From NCBI RefSeq assembly GCF_037126465.1, contig NW_026999320.1, forward strand, positions 3,472,001 through 3,536,000: 64,000 nt of DNA, written 5' to 3'. Of the stretch, positions 34,430-47,169 are shown one piece after another (positions within the stretch are counted from its first letter, which is position 1; each line of letters opens with the position of its first letter). The position numbers and the translations under genes were made by a program. A model generated the notes under the pieces. The model did no database searches. It was not told the DNA's origin and saw only the letters and a program-made list of their open reading frames with translations. The DNA comes from Ornithodoros turicata (Eukaryota; Arthropoda; Arachnida; Ixodida; Argasidae).

Positions 34430-36290
34430 TCTCCCTCCCCATTGTCTGAAAAAAAATTTCTACGACTTTGCATCAGGGGAAGTTAGTACAAGAAACGCAC
34501 ACGTTCCTTTTTTGAGCAATTCTGTATTCAGATAGTTATCATACTGTGGTGGGCCTGGAACGCATTACGTGGTACAGCACACACTATAAAAAATTTCGCC
34601 GTAGAACATGTCCCCCGTTCCAATGACAGCCTTCTCCAGTTTTGCAAACTGCCATTTCTCCTAGTGGTTTATGATATGACACAGTATTTCTAAATGTGAC
34701 GATAACAACATGAAACCCGAGGCGCGGAGGAAAAGGCATGCCTTTACGATCTCTGTGCCAATTGTTTCACGTTGTAATTGCGTACAAGCTCGCCTGTACC
34801 TAGAGAATAAGTTTGATGCACGCACCTTAGACATGCAGTGTGTGGTGTAGTATGATAGTAATGCCACTGGCAATTGGAAAATAATGCTCCAGGTGGATTG
34901 TTTCGGTACTATCTTGCATACCAACCATACCAAGGGTAGGGCATCTGCGTGACAGGTTTACCTGGAAGCAAGAATGTAAATGTTAGCTGAAGTCATTGAA
35001 TAATTACCATTATCAATATACTGCTGCAGATCATGCCAACAATAGCACACAAGATGTTCCAATATGTCGGCCAATAAAGACTGCATATCACGCGAAACCG
35101 TTTCATTGGAAAAAAAGAACAGCTGCGAAAGCAGGATCTCGATTATACGAATCTCACAGGCCATGAAAAAAGATTTCGAATCACCCGACACGTCAGCAGT
35201 ACCACATAGGTGCACAAAGCATGTATACGCACGAAAGCCCGTTTACTTTTATATGCTATCGCTGAAAAGATATCCATGACATGACTTTTCTACTTCACTT
35301 AATTTCTTAATGGCCTCCAAAACCAAGTGCCCTAGTGGAAAAAGTTCAAACACTGTCGCGATACCGAAACCACGTGGTCCTCAGAAACTCACGTCAGGGC
35401 CAATGCGCGTGCATGATCGCCTTTCATTAAGTCGTGCGAACTTGTTCATCGCTTCGTCGTTGTTGTTTTTCATCATGCAGTATGGAGAAATTGGGTTAGC
35501 CTGAATCGCATGCGGTTTCGTCTTCCTCGTCTACGCTCGTCGCGGTTACTACCGCCTCCTCTGCCCTCCTCATCCTCTCTCGGAAGGCGACGACCTTTTG
35601 CGTACCGCCCTCAAAGCATAACGCGGCATGAATGAGTTATGACGGAACGGGCATCAAATAAAGTAATGTTCGCGGATAGTTACACTTTTATTGATTAAAA
35701 GGATCCAGGTGAGCAGGAAGTTTGTCACAGCCATAACATGACCAGAACATTTCGGACATGCAAATACAGAACAGAGACGGAATCACACTGTGTCACTGGC
35801 ATTCATTCGGTATTTCCTTCTTAAGCACTCCTCACAGCCACTGTATGCTCTCATTATTCTTCTCTTATTCTTTTGCATTGCTACTGGTGTTCACACAAAT
35901 TATGTTAACGCTGATCTAGACACGGGCATATTTTTACACTTTACTTTATGCATGAACGAAGTCCTGCAAATATTTGGCTCCGTACATTGTACTTTCTCTA
36001 TGACAAATGCTGCTCTTGTCACGACGTACAAATGTATACCGAGGACATAGTAGGCAGACGGATCTGTCGGTATAACATTCCCATCGAGGCTTGACCTTGG
36101 TATAACAAATACAACTGGCTCACTCTCCAAGCTTCATTATGCGCAATGCCACCGCAAGCTTCAGGAGCTGCTCCATGCTTCCGCCCCGAAAGGCTGGCAT
36201 CACGCCCGTTTTTTTCTGCGATTGAATAACGCCATATAAGCAAACAGTACAGAAAGGCGGCTCAAAATTGGACCTACAATCATGGCTGAT
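34430..36290. other. No gene seen
   Basis: Short frames here lack domains and splice support. A basic 64-residue open frame at 35310-35504 has no recognisable family. Confidence 0.4.
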
Positions 36291-36292
36291 GA

Positions 36293-36598
36293 TCACTTGA
36301 AAACATCTTGCTTGAACCCATCTGTAACACCAGGAAGGGTTCTCAAAATGCATGGCTGTCCTGTCAGAGGCTTCGTAGGCGTGGGTGGAATGCACCGTAT
36401 CGTAGGCTTGTACAGGTGGATCAACGTTACATGTTGGGCTCCAAGAGGACAAGCAGTTTTGCGGTAATGTGTGCCGTACACTTCCGCACAAAAATGACAT
36501 AGCACAGGAACAAACATATAGGAACGTGGGAGGGTGGATGTGTGACTGTGAACCAAGTACAGAAGGAGCATCAGAATTGTCAAGACACGGAGTTGCAT
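36293..36598 (-). CDS. Putative small secreted Cys-containing protein
   Basis: A true ATG in an ACCATGC context at 36598 opens a 101-residue frame. It begins MQLRVLTILMLLLYLVHSHT, a textbook signal peptide: basic N-region, about 12 hydrophobic residues, polar cleavage region. The mature part has five cysteines (LCHFC, TACP, IRC, QPC), a Pro-rich stretch near residue 70, and ends at a TGA after FKQDVFK. Upstream on the same strand, TACATATATCC (about 36640-36650) is positioned like a TATA box about 45 bases before the ATG. The odd cysteine number and the possible donor TTCAA|GTGATC near the stop leave room for a 3' exon. No family is recognised. Tick genomes encode many secreted salivary peptides of this size, but this assignment is only suggested. 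Confidence 0.45.
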   Translation of the reverse strand: MQLRVLTILMLLLYLVHSHTSTLPRSYMFVPVLCHFCAEVYGTHYRKTACPLGAQHVTLIHLYKPTIRCIPPTPTKPLTGQPCILRTLPGVTDGFKQDVFK

Positions 36599-37507
36599 GG
36601 TACAGGTATATTGTCGTGCTCGACGGACGGCAGCGACTAGGATATATGTAAGTGAGCTTTAGCATTGTTCTCCAACACATTTTATTAATGAAAGTAGAAG
36701 GGCAAGTACATTTGTTGAAAGCAACTAGCAAACGACCGACATAACCGTTTTGATTAAAACACATTAAATGACTTGTGACTATAGCTTATAATTGTATGAG
36801 TTGTATGATACAAAATGCACAACACACAATATTACATGAAGTTTTCCCAAAAGACTCCCATCCTTCCTTCCTCAGCAAACACATACTTTTTAAACTTTGT
36901 TTTTTGCCCCATGGAAAAGTGAGGACAAAACAAGGTTACATGCCACAGCTTAAAACAACAAACGTGATATCGAGGGTGCTCGACGGAAGGTTCACAACAT
37001 TAAAACCAGCAACATGTAAGTGACAAGGATGACATGATAAGTGACTTATGACTAGCTTACTTTTCGCTGGCATGCAAGGTGTCCCCAGTAACCTGTCGAC
37101 AAATTCTAACAAAAAAATGCCATAATGGTACACGGTCAATGTGTAACTGAGACAACTTTTGCCATCATTTGATGCAACTCGGATGAATTTTTGTTGCGCA
37201 AAACCTAGTTTCTTGAAGTGAACTCTAAGAATCTGCTAGTGAACCTCACTTTATCTTCGTAAAGGCAGAAAGCACATACGTTCGCCACAAAGCACGTCCA
37301 TAGCATGCTCAAACCCACTGAAATTATTTATCAAAAATAAAGAACAACTGTTACATGGCCACTCCAATTCTACCGCGGAAAATTTTTGCCAACAACATAG
37401 CGACGAAATAGTGATAGCATCACGCTCGGTTAATCTGCTGGTAGCGACTGGATTTGTTGCCCTCTCACAAAAACAAAAATGCGAAGAAACTGTGACCTTG
37501 TACCTTG

Positions 37508-40500
37508 TCATCCATTGCTTGTTTGGCAGTGGACCTTTCCCACTGGAGAGAGGGAGTGGCAAAGCAGCATTTTTTTTAATGTTTCGTAATTAATTTCAGT
37601 GACTTCGAATATTGTATAGACAGGGCCTGACCTGTTGGGATTGAACCCAATAACCATTAGGGCTTCACCCTGCTCTACGAAACGGTGAAGGGTCACTTTC
37701 TGTACTCCATTGTGTGCTGGGGACACAATCACTTTGGTGCCCTCTCCAAGGAAAACGGTCGTTCCTGGCACTTTTGGGATTTCTTCGTGTGTCTCTTCCT
37801 AAAATGTAACCCAAGGTATACACTTACAAATAAACATCACATGCAGATTTAGCAAAATGCTTTCTTACAAGCATCAGAGCATTTTGCTTCACTGTTCGTG
37901 ACTTGAGGTAGTTTTCAATGTCCCAAATAGTTGCTGAAGTAACTTTGCAGTACTTCTCAAAGCTGCGAAGGAGGCTTGACAAGGTTCCGTTCATCTCTGA
38001 ATGCTGTCGTCCGAAGCGTAGCTCAGCCTCATGCATTACCTAAAAGAGAAATAAAATTGTTTCCTATTAAGTAGGGGTGTGCAAATAGTCAAAATGTTGA
38101 ATACGAATCCATTTTGAATAATGCTAATATTTGACTTTGAATATTGAATCGCATAGCGAATAAATGCATCATGTCTACATGGTGCAATGGCGTATTTTGC
38201 CACTTATATGCCCTTACTCCACGGGGACACTAAAGCCACTAATATGGCCCCAGTGCTCTTCAAATGGAAAGCTTCTCATGTGGACACCATCCACAAGAAA
38301 TGGTGTCGAAAAGGGCTGTGTAGAGTAGGATGGCACAGGTTACTTCCTTCTATTATTGTTACTCAGCTGAAACACAAGTCACAACCACAGACCTCTATTA
38401 CATGAACCTTCCTTACCTAAAGCAGTGTTCATCACAGAACTTAAACTGCTCAGCTTAGTGCAGCCTCTAAGAACTGAGGACAAATTCAAGTAAATGCAAA
38501 CTAAACCACAGCTGGACAATATACAGGGAGAAAACCAGAAAAAAAGAAACACAGCTGGACCAGTGGATGCAAACTACAAGTTGGCAGGCCGCAAACACTC
38601 CTGTAAAGTGGGATTTCCCCTAATACTTGCTTGCATGTACGGAGTGAGGCACACTTTAGAAACCGAACGATCACGAATGCATTCATAAAATCTTCGAAAA
38701 ATCTGATCGACTTTAGAAAACTGCAACAAATTATCCGCTATTTTAATGAATAAACGAACATTCATTTATTCCCACGTGCTAGAAATTATGCACAACACGA
38801 TAAAAGCCTGTCTGTTTCCCATAAAACCTCCTCACCCCCCACCCGAAAAAAAACGCGATTCCGCAAGATACCGTGCCAAACCCTTATATCAGTGACATTA
38901 GACTATATGTGTGCTAATCTCTGCCACTTTGTAACAGCTCTCTGCTTTTCTGTGTTGCTACACAGCCTGTTAAGCAATACGTAGTCATGTACAGGTCAGG
39001 TGTCAGTAAGGGGAGAAATGGTACCAGTATACCTGTACATCATGTCGAGAGCACAGCTGGCTATGAAGTTGCCCGGAGCATTGAAGGATGTTGAAGGCAG
39101 ACTTACACGTAGAAAATAGACTGGCAGAAAATCCAGAGGTTTATTTTCACGTTGTCTAAAGGCAGCGGAAAGAAGCTCCTTAATTTGTGGGATATTCAGA
39201 GTCTCCTTGTCCTTCCTCAATTGCCTGCAATCCATGCATTTTATATAGTCATGTTTTCTGTAACATAGCACAGCATGGTCAAACGTAGCATGCACAGGCC
39301 ACACAGTTCATATTGGACACTGTACAGGAGTGCAACAATTCATCTGCATTTATAGGAAAAGCAGGCAAACTTCCGCAGGTTTTGAAACACGTTCTTTGCA
39401 CTATTGAGTAAGTCCATTGACTTGTCCTGACTTGTGTAAGTCCATTTCACAAATGCATTAACTATGTACCTGTGAAAGCACCGAGTGAATATTATTAGAA
39501 TTTTTGTTGTTATATCTGAGCAACACACTCTTTCACAGCACTCTGCAGTGTGTCCTCAAAATGTAAAAACGGCAAGCTAATTCTGCTTTTGAGTATCACC
39601 TACACAGAGCAGCAGAAGTTTGATGGTCAACAGCGTAAGCAGCTGCCGATTAAATAATTAACCAAAAATCAATAATTTTTCATAACTTTTTAATTAGCGG
39701 TGGTTTGAAAAATCAGAGATAGCAGAATTGTAGCCTGGCCTCAGAAACCCCCATATCGTTCTCTAAAAATCACAAAAAATGTGCGCACGCTCCGGTAAGG
39801 GTCAACGCAAACCACATGCAAATTCGGAAGGAAAGAGAGAAGATGCTTCGAACAGTGGCGTTGAGAGGGAGAAACCATTAAAGCCATTGGACCTGGCGCC
39901 CACGAGACAGTCAGATAAGCCACTTTTCTATCATGTTTCATAGCTTCGTTACTCTCAGAAGCACACTTTCGGTTCATTTTGGATAATTTGCATGCGGTTT
40001 ACATTGGCCCGTACCGGAGTGTGCATGCGTTTATTGTTATAATTAGTCAACGATATGGGGTTTCTGAGGCCGGGCAACAATTGTGCTATCTTACATTTTT
40101 CGAAAACTGCTAATTAAAAAGTTAATTATCGAATTTTACTTAATTAGTTAATCGGCAGGTGCTTAATGTCGACCATTAAACTTTCGCCGCCTTTTATATG
40201 CAAAAACATAATTCGCTTGCCATTCCGCTGCCTCTGCAAGCAACCACAAGAACTTGGGGGACGGATTAAAAAGCAAGCACAGCACGGAAGTGATATGAGC
40301 AAAACTGGTAAAGAAAGATCACTGATGCTCATGTGGGCAGCCTATGTTACACAGCAGCGCTGTCTTTGTGAAGAATGTATTCTCACTGTAGATCAGAACA
40401 TTTCAGTTACCTGGAGTTCCCGGAGTGCGTCGTCTGGAGTAAGATCTTCCACAGCGGGTGTCACTTCCACAGTAGCTTGTAAAGCTGAGGCTGCTGCAAC

Positions 40501-41058
40501 CCGTCTCCTCATTTTCCTCATAGTGCTGAGACGCTGTATGAACACGCTCTGGAACTCAATAGCCGAGATGGCCTAAGAATGCTAGATGCATTATGAATGG
40601 TTGGCATTGGATTGCTGTTTGGTTTGGTTAGTTGCCTTGGTTTGGAGTTGCTAACGACTGCACTTGGGTATGTTTGCTTTGAAACACCTTGCCCACACAT
40701 TTCTTGGCATTGCTTGGCCTCTCTTTGTGCCAGCCCTCGCCTTGTCCCACATGAGTTGCGGATAACGTTCAGCCAAGGCATTCCCAAGAGACGCATATAT
40801 CCAACGCCGCTGCGCAGAATCCTGCTGTGTTATCAGGTCATGCTGACTAAAGCAAAAGAAAGCAATGAGCGCTTTAGTATAGTGTAGGGTCACACAGATG
40901 TGTATGTACGTTACATACTGCAAATATGATAAAATTTCATCTTTGAGCTGCAATGACAGCCTAGCCTGCACCTTGCCGTCCAGGGGTTCCCCACTGAGCA
41001 ATGGTGAGACAGAGATTGAAAACCGGGGCAAGCCGCCATTCCACTTTTCTTGGTATTT
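37508..41058 (-). CDS. Multi-exon gene of unknown function (possible transposon-associated)
   Basis: Exons supported by borders and open frames: 40915-41058 (acceptor CTCCTTGTAG; KWNGGLPRFSISVSPLLSG..LKDEILSYLQY), from 40842 to about 40690 (HDLITQQDSAQRRWIYASLG..ALAERYPQLM), 40411-40572 (AISAIEFQSVFIQRLS, donor CTCCAG|GTAACT), 39107-39224 (QLRKDKETLNIPQIKELLSA, donor CTACGT|GTAAGT), 37869-38039 (HEAELRFGRQHSEM..), and from 37798 (IPKVPGTTVFLGEGTKVIV). The first two exons follow a pattern (EIL.YL, then an A.AL...YP.L helix) that I associate with uncharacterised proteins accompanying animal transposons. Joins between exons 2-3 and 3-4 do not agree in phase, so exons are missing or the gene is decayed. 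It lies just 3' of the C2H2/tnp2 transposase on the same strand. Confidence 0.5.
38072..38160 (+). repeat. MITE terminus, GGGGTGTGC type (left-facing end)
   Basis: TAGGGGTGTGCAAATAGTC is followed by GAATACGAATC and GAATATTGAATCG repeats. It matches the inverted terminus at 42290-42390 in end sequence and in subterminal ATTCGAA/GAATAT content. Confidence 0.65.
39621..40178. mobile_element. MITE with long (about 130-bp) inverted repeats
   Basis: The left arm begins TGATGGTCAACAGCG..CAGCTGCCGATTAA and the right arm, read inward, begins TAATGGTCGACATTA..CACCTGCCGATTAA. Both continue through CTTTTTAATTAGC, AATTGT and GGCCTCAGAAACCCC..ATAT. About 250 bp of unrelated sequence separates the arms. 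It lies in an intron of the preceding gene model. Confidence 0.75.
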
Positions 41059-41189
41059 CTACAAGGAGAAAAACTATATGCAATGAAACTTATTATCATG
41101 TGTAGCCTGAGCAAGCATATGATGCAACACATGCTCATGAGCGAGAGGAAATACTAGTGTGTTTCATGAATAGCTCCCAACAAATCTCG

Positions 41190-42290
41190 CACATACAAGC
41201 ATAATTTGGGGACAACACTTCTAAAAGCTGGCTTCCCTTCACTGTAGGAATGCCTTGGAAGAGAACACATCAACCCCCTTACAGCTGTATGGAACGACTT
41301 TTTGGAAGGCTGAGAGGGCAACCAAAAACCCGCACTATTATCAACATGCTATCGTTGGACCAAGCGCAGCTGTCACATTTACTCAGCTTTTCTCTTTCTT
41401 TTTCTTTCTTCCTGTCTTTTCACTTCTTTTCTGCAGTGGCATAGCCAGGAAAAAATTTCGGGAGGGGCTCTGTGGAATGTTTGTATGGGAGAGGCGGACT
41501 TCACTTTGCCGTTAGGACTTGCCGTTCAACATACAGTATGTACGTGCGGAGTGCGATCTTTACAAGCATAATCTGAATGCCTGTCCGGGTCCGGACTGTC
41601 CCTTTATTGAACGTTCCTCCTTCATGTTGCTTATTTTGCAAGGCACCCCTGCAGTGCGGAGCATCAGGTTTCAGACAGCGTCTCTGAATTTTGGTCATAC
41701 GGTCTGAAAAAGTGCCTGTAATTCACAGACTGCATTCATCCGCACCACTCACTGCTGGTAGTTCCTAATAGCACTGCTGCGTTTGCAGAAAAAATTTACG
41801 GACGAGTTCCCGTGACCTCTAGATTCCTTTCTCTTTTTTTTTTCTTGGGGGGGGGGATATACGTTTTTAGGCTACACAGTGATCAGTGGAGTTTCACCCG
41901 TTCCGTTACTTCTACTATAGGCGCCAACGAAGTGGCTTTTCAAAAGTACATGCAACTCACCAGGATGCCAGCAACACTTAATAACTCGTAATACTGTTTC
42001 CGATGTTATGGAGGGGCCCTAAGAGCCGCAGATGTAAGTCGAACAGTGACGACAGTGCAGCCCGCAGGGAACCTCACACTGACTATATTTTCCCTCAAAA
42101 CTAACAGTGCCGTTGTCATTACCCAAAAAACGTAACACTAGCAGACAAATGCAAGGTGATATCTGCGGAACAAATTATAACAGAACGTTGTCGGGGAAAC
42201 GCAAGGACAGGACACTCCCACAAAATTCATCACAATACCTCAAATTCTGCTCATTTTATAGCGGGAATTCCAGCGGCCTCGCCACATTAT
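41190..42290. other. No gene seen
   Basis: Contains CAGTGGCATAGCCAGG (about 41436), a hAT-end-like motif without an identified partner, and a T/G homopolymer stretch at 41831-41858. Confidence 0.45.
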
Positions 42291-42390
42291 TCGAAATTTT
42301 TGAATATTTTAATTTCTCGAATACGAACAGAGATCGAATATCAACAATATTCGGAAAATATTCAAAATTTCAAATGCTCGCACACCTCTA
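42290..42390 (-). repeat. MITE terminus, GGGGTGTGC type (right-facing end)
   Basis: ATATTCGGAAAATATTCAAA then CTCGCACACCTCTA. Read inward from 42390 it starts TAGAGGTGTGCGAG, homologous to TAGGGGTGTGCAAA at 38072. Its own partner was not found within 1 kb. Confidence 0.65.
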
Positions 42391-42575
42391 CTATTTTTCG
42401 TTTCGCACTTTGTTAAGTAAAGAACACACATGAGGTAAATTAACTTACTGAACTTTCTATCAGTTTATTCTGCTCCAGCATTACTGAACATGTACTATGT
42501 GGGTTAAAATGGCATCACAATAAAAATCGTCGTCTTAGATGGGATAAGAGAAATTGTTCCACACATGACACATTA

Positions 42576-44784
42576 TCAAAAGTTTCCACATCTAGGAGTA
42601 CACAAAGTTCCTCCATCTCGGTTGTAACACATCAGAGGCCATGGATACCAAAAATCGCTCTCTGTGATGATTACACTATTAGCAGCTGGCTTCAAAAGAA
42701 ACCCACTGAAGCGTGCATGGTTCTTTGCCCTGTACATAACACCACAAAGCAAGTACCATTTCTCTAGATAGTGAATGATCTTAGTTATCTTTACAAAGCT
42801 GAATGTGCTTCCACTGAGACCTTTAGTCACCACAATGTCTCCGATTCTCAAAGTAACATTATAGAAAATTATAGACAGGTAACTCGTAGCTATGTTGCCA
42901 GCATCAGGGTTAACGACACTGGCAGAAACAAACAGGTCATCTAGGTACACTAGTACCCCTTGTGTGTGTGTCTGAACGTTACAGGGACTTATTGTTTCAC
43001 CATCAGCATGCCATAAAAGATAGGAGGTGTTCAGCTGCATGTACTCAGCTACTGAGAATGGACCATTGGTATAGTTGAACAACTTCTTTCCTTTTGGAAC
43101 AGCAATTTTTCCCTCAAAACGCATGGTCCAATGGTGCCTTGCAGGACCATGCTGGCGTACCTGCTCGACGAGGTGCACTAGCATGTGCATTTTAGGTATG
43201 CAACTTTCACGTCCATAACATTCAATACAGAGCTCATGATGCTCTGCCACAAGGTCTCCTAAGGTGGAGATATCTTCGGAACTCAAAATAGGTGACAACG
43301 CAAGCTGTGTAATTTTAGAGAGAAGTGCAAGGCACGTTAAATTAGGGTGTCCCTCTGCAGGCAAGTACGCCTCAATTATCAGCGGCAAGTGTTGTACCAA
43401 AATCAGAGAGGCACTTGCAGAAGAAACACGAGCGAAGTCCGATTCAAACAGTCCGGGGATGTCACTCTTGTTCACAGACTGTCCAAAAGAAAATTTCTTT
43501 ATCGAGTCGTTCAGCTGTTTCCTTGACAGCCATTTCTGCTCATGGACTGCAGCATTCAGAAACAGTTTCACTTCTTTTGGGATTATGCCTTCCAGGATAA
43601 TGTGCATCGGATCGTAGAAGACATCATGAGTGAGAGAAAAATGTGTGAACGAGGAAAGCACGCAACTACCTTTCATGCCATGCTGGATGGAGAGCACGAC
43701 CTTTTCTGCAATAGTGGGTGCAGAGTCAATCTGCTTAGCCTGCTCTTTTACTTGTTCATCATTCCTTAGCAAGCAGCCATCGTGGTGAGAGCAGTTGGGA
43801 AACTGTGCAGACTTCTCGCAGCATGTACGGCAAGGCATCCTAGCGTTTGGACCAAAAGATTCTTTAAATCCCGCCATGGAATGGGCAGCCAATGAATCCC
43901 CTGCAAATCCTAGCAGGCCACCCTTGAAATGCTCTACCTTACTACCACACATGAAAGTTATGCCTTCGTCACTAAGCTCATTGAAAGTAGGAAGAAAGTC
44001 TCGCAGCCACTCTGTCTTCGCCTGCATGCTTTTTAAGTCCTTAGACTGACCTACACCAAGCAGAAAAATGTTGGACAGCTTTGATCGATCTGAGGGTGGA
44101 ATGTTGATAAAAGAGGCATAAAACATAAGCAACTTGCCCTTCCTTCCCCTTTTCATACCGAGAGCATTTGCAAGCCCAATTTCGTCTGCATGTAGCTTAA
44201 TTTTTATGACGCTCGGCAAGTTCTGCTGAAATAGAGGATGTGACCTATATCGGAGGCAATCGGGAAAGTCCCTCAAAATTCCGTCGCTGGATTGGACAGC
44301 TGGTGTCTTGAAATGACAACGGAAGTATGGCTGTTGCAGGAGATTCTCAATGAGTTTCTCTCTTCAGAGGAATGTAACATGCACTACCTCCTGAACTAAG
44401 CGTGACCTTCTCATGAGGAACATCAATCTTACACTTCTCATAAAATTTCCGCCTGATGGGTCCGTTTGATGAGTCCAATTCATATGTGTCACAGCTTTCT
44501 GCAACTGGTGGATTCTGTGTGGGGGGGGGGGGGGCAACCTGACAGACATGCCACCTCAAGTTATCCCTGGACCGAAAAGGTGTTCCACAGGAGAAACACA
44601 TAAAAGTTCCACTCCTCTCATTATGGCACCTTAGGTGTGCATTATACCTCGCCCAGACGGATGTGACAAAATTATACTTTGGACAGTGCAGCAATCTTAC
44701 ACGTCTCGGAGGAGCTCTGCTGAGGTCAGGCAAGTCAGGGTGCTGGTGTGCTTGCTGATGATCATCCTCGGTTCCGACCTCTGC
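42576..44784 (-). pseudogene. C2H2-finger plus tnp2-like transposase, one frameshift
   Basis: After a CGTCTGCAG acceptor (about 44785) the minus strand encodes two finger-like motifs. One is LLHCPKYNF..YNAHLRCH, whose second Cys is Tyr; the other is FMCFSCGTPFRSRDNLRWHVC. Then comes a 566-residue open frame beginning near 44276. It has KIKLHADEIGLANALGMKRG, NIFLLGVGQSKDLKSM, MPCRTCC, HDVFYDPMHIILEGIIP, IPKMHMLVHLVEQV and MRFEGK. This finger-plus-transposase layout is known from animal EnSpm-like elements. The finger frame and the transposase frame are offset by one base near 44350 (GAGAGAAACTC), with continuous homology across, so an indel is likely. The stop is at 42576. It shows clearly less decay than the 22.9-kb transposase. 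Terminal repeats were not identified. Confidence 0.82.
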
Positions 44785-44799
44785 AGACGTTACCAATAT

Positions 44800-45960
44800 T
44801 AATATGGTTTTGAGGACAATGTCCCCTATGCATTAAGTACCAATGTCCTCATTATATGGTGCTTGCTGTGCCTCCCCATGAGCACTACCTATTTGCAACA
44901 GGAGTTACATACTTATTCAGCACACTTCTCTAAAGTAACCCACAACGTACTAGTAAGTTCTGCTGGCGCCCTCTGTAATTGCGTGTTCATCAATAGCGCA
45001 GGATGAGGTGGCACCTCCTTTGAAGTAGAGCAATCGTGCACGTGAGAAGGTTGACTTATGCTTGCTGAAGGTCGGTGGATGCCTCCTGCCAAGGCTTAAC
45101 ACATAATTTCGATATCAGAACCGGGAACTGTGTGCGAACTTGGGGAATTATCGTCAGTAACACTTACTGATTGGTGGTTGTGATGTGATGACATTTTCAG
45201 CATAGTAGCCCATGAAAGCTTAACAGAAAGATATTTGATAATGAATGTGGAAAAGAGAAAGAGAGAGAGAGAGATGTGTGGAAAGTGGCTGGCACGAGAA
45301 TAGCACGTTCTAGCGCGCATTTGCTGCAGAATCCTCATATGCAATAAAAACTTCTAGCAAGCGGAGGACCCCCTCAAGTTGGCCGTGCATGACCTCAAGT
45401 CCACACTGACGCTCTAAAGCTAAATACTAAGCTACTTCATCCTGCAACGCATAATGAATCCTTGCGGTTATGAGTGATGCAACAGCGAACTGCAGCACAG
45501 CATTATTGCATGTCATCTGCCGCACTTGTTAGGAACCCCATCGTTCTGCAGCTTGTCAGAAAAAAAAGAATCATGTAGCGTCATGGGTGAAGTAGAACTG
45601 AAGAGACCAAAATGCTGTATCATGCAAACCAACGAATATATTTTACTTAGCCCCAGAAGATGGCTGCTTGTGAATATTCCAAAGCAAGTTTGTTAGTGTC
45701 GTGCCATGCATTTCAGCCTTCTAACTTGGTAATTCTGCTTTGCACTTTGGATTTCAGCGGACATGAGATTTGCTTTTCCGGTATTCATTCGATGCGCTAT
45801 GCCAAAATAGTATCATGACCTTTTCTGACCAACTTTGCAATCTCAAACGGGACGTTTGCAGCTGAACGAGGAGAAAGACTTTGAAACTTACCACGCCAAA
45901 AATATTCTGTTATGCCTTTTGTTCTGTTTAGCTGCGCTTAGGACGACACAACAGCCCCTT
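44800..45960. other. No gene seen; GA microsatellite
   Basis: A (GA)n run lies at about 45253-45274. Upstream exons of the neighbouring transposase would be expected here but none is convincing. Confidence 0.4.
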
Positions 45961-45961
45961 C

Positions 45962-46345
45962 CTAATAAGCAGCTTCCCAATAAGTTGAACTCGTGCCATG
46001 AACGTACGTGTCAGTTTCGTTCACTGCATGTGACGTGGAACTTGCTGTCACTGGCTTTTCTATTTTCATTTGTCCATTACTTATTAGGCCAAATCTATGC
46101 AGCATGTAGTTGACATTACAGTTCGTTCCCCTGTGCAATCTGCCTGCAATCATTCCAGTTGACACGAAGTCGTTGAAAATGATAATGTTTTGGCGAAGGG
46201 TTGCGTTGGTCAATAATGATGGTTCACAGTGGCACAAATCGCACAGCGGTTTCAACACTGGGGTGTGGTCACGCAAACAGCTCACAGTTTCGGTAGCTGT
46301 CAGCAAAAGCTGGCCTAGGAAAGCAGCTGAGAAAGCTTCCAGCTG
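45962..46345 (-). other. Exon-like open frame of unknown identity
   Basis: A CTTCCTTTTCCAG acceptor (minus, about 46344) opens a frame of about 125 codons with FSAAFLGQLLLTATETVSCL, LCDLCHCEPSLLTNATLRQN and NVNYMLHRFGLISNGQ. The composition looks coding, and a C-x2-C-x-C pattern is present. No family is recognised. It could be an upstream exon of the minus-strand transposase or part of a separate relic. Confidence 0.35.
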
Positions 46346-47074
46346 GAAAAGGAAGTTGCAGTATTTAAGTGTGGTATAAGTCAAACACTCACTACCCAGA
46401 GAGGCCTGTATGTCTTAAGCAGTAATCAGATTTACTCTGTGCACTTTGCAATACAGTTATGGTGCACGGTACATAGCAGTGTTTGGATTAAGCATATATT
46501 TGTTCTTATCAGGTGTTAGACCAAAAGAGGGTTCGCTGTACACTGTAGTAAGAAGCATGCATGGAGTACAACATGAACTGCTCGTTATGCTACGAGGAAT
46601 AGGGTAGATGCTTACGTTTGTTGCTGTGATAAAAACAGATAAGAAGGTCATGTAAACTTGAGAAAGACACCTACTGCGACACTAACCCCTCTCTTACTCT
46701 GTTGTTTGAGTATCATGCAAGAAAGATGGCATGCAGAGCTGCTAGGCATCCTACAATTGCATCATGAAAGCTAAAAGTATCTATTGCCCCTATCCCAGAG
46801 CCCATAAACGTCTTGATAACCCAGACAACACAGTGACGTCCTGCTGATGTCACAGGGCATCCAACATGGGATATTCAGGATCTCCCTGGGAGCTATCTGT
46901 GATTTGTTTGGGACGTCCCGAGGAACTCCAGATGAGAAATCCCACTAAATCCCCAGGACTGCCACCGGACATCCAGTTTTGATTAATGTGGGGCTGTTGG
47001 GGTCCACCCTTCGGTCTTCCAAATCTGATTTAACTAGCTGCTGTGGTGATACTTTCGTGCAGCTAAACCTTGAA

Positions 47075-47165
47075 ATAAAACAACTTTACTACGGGATGAT
47101 GACCGGGGAGTTTCATTGCCGGGGGCGATACTCTACCTCAATGCTGATGATGCGGAAATGAAATA
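47075..47165 (-). repeat. Non-LTR retrotransposon 3'-end fragment
   Basis: GGGCGATACTCTACCTCAAT followed by GAAATGAAATAATG is homologous to the 3' UTR of the element at 4935-5276 (GTGCGATACTCTACCCTATA then GGAAATAATG). Both lie in the same orientation. Confidence 0.55.
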
Positions 47166-47169
47166 ATGA

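Noticed and set aside
36120..36764. 214-codon minus-strand open frame
   Set aside because: It overlaps the signal-peptide frame in another phase, has Cys/His-rich but patternless content and no recognisable family.
38072..42390. GGGGTGTGC termini as the two ends of one 4.3-kb element
   Set aside because: The orientation is right but the 8-bp flanks differ, and the gene at 37.5-41.1 kb extends outside the left end. Two separate MITE copies are more likely.
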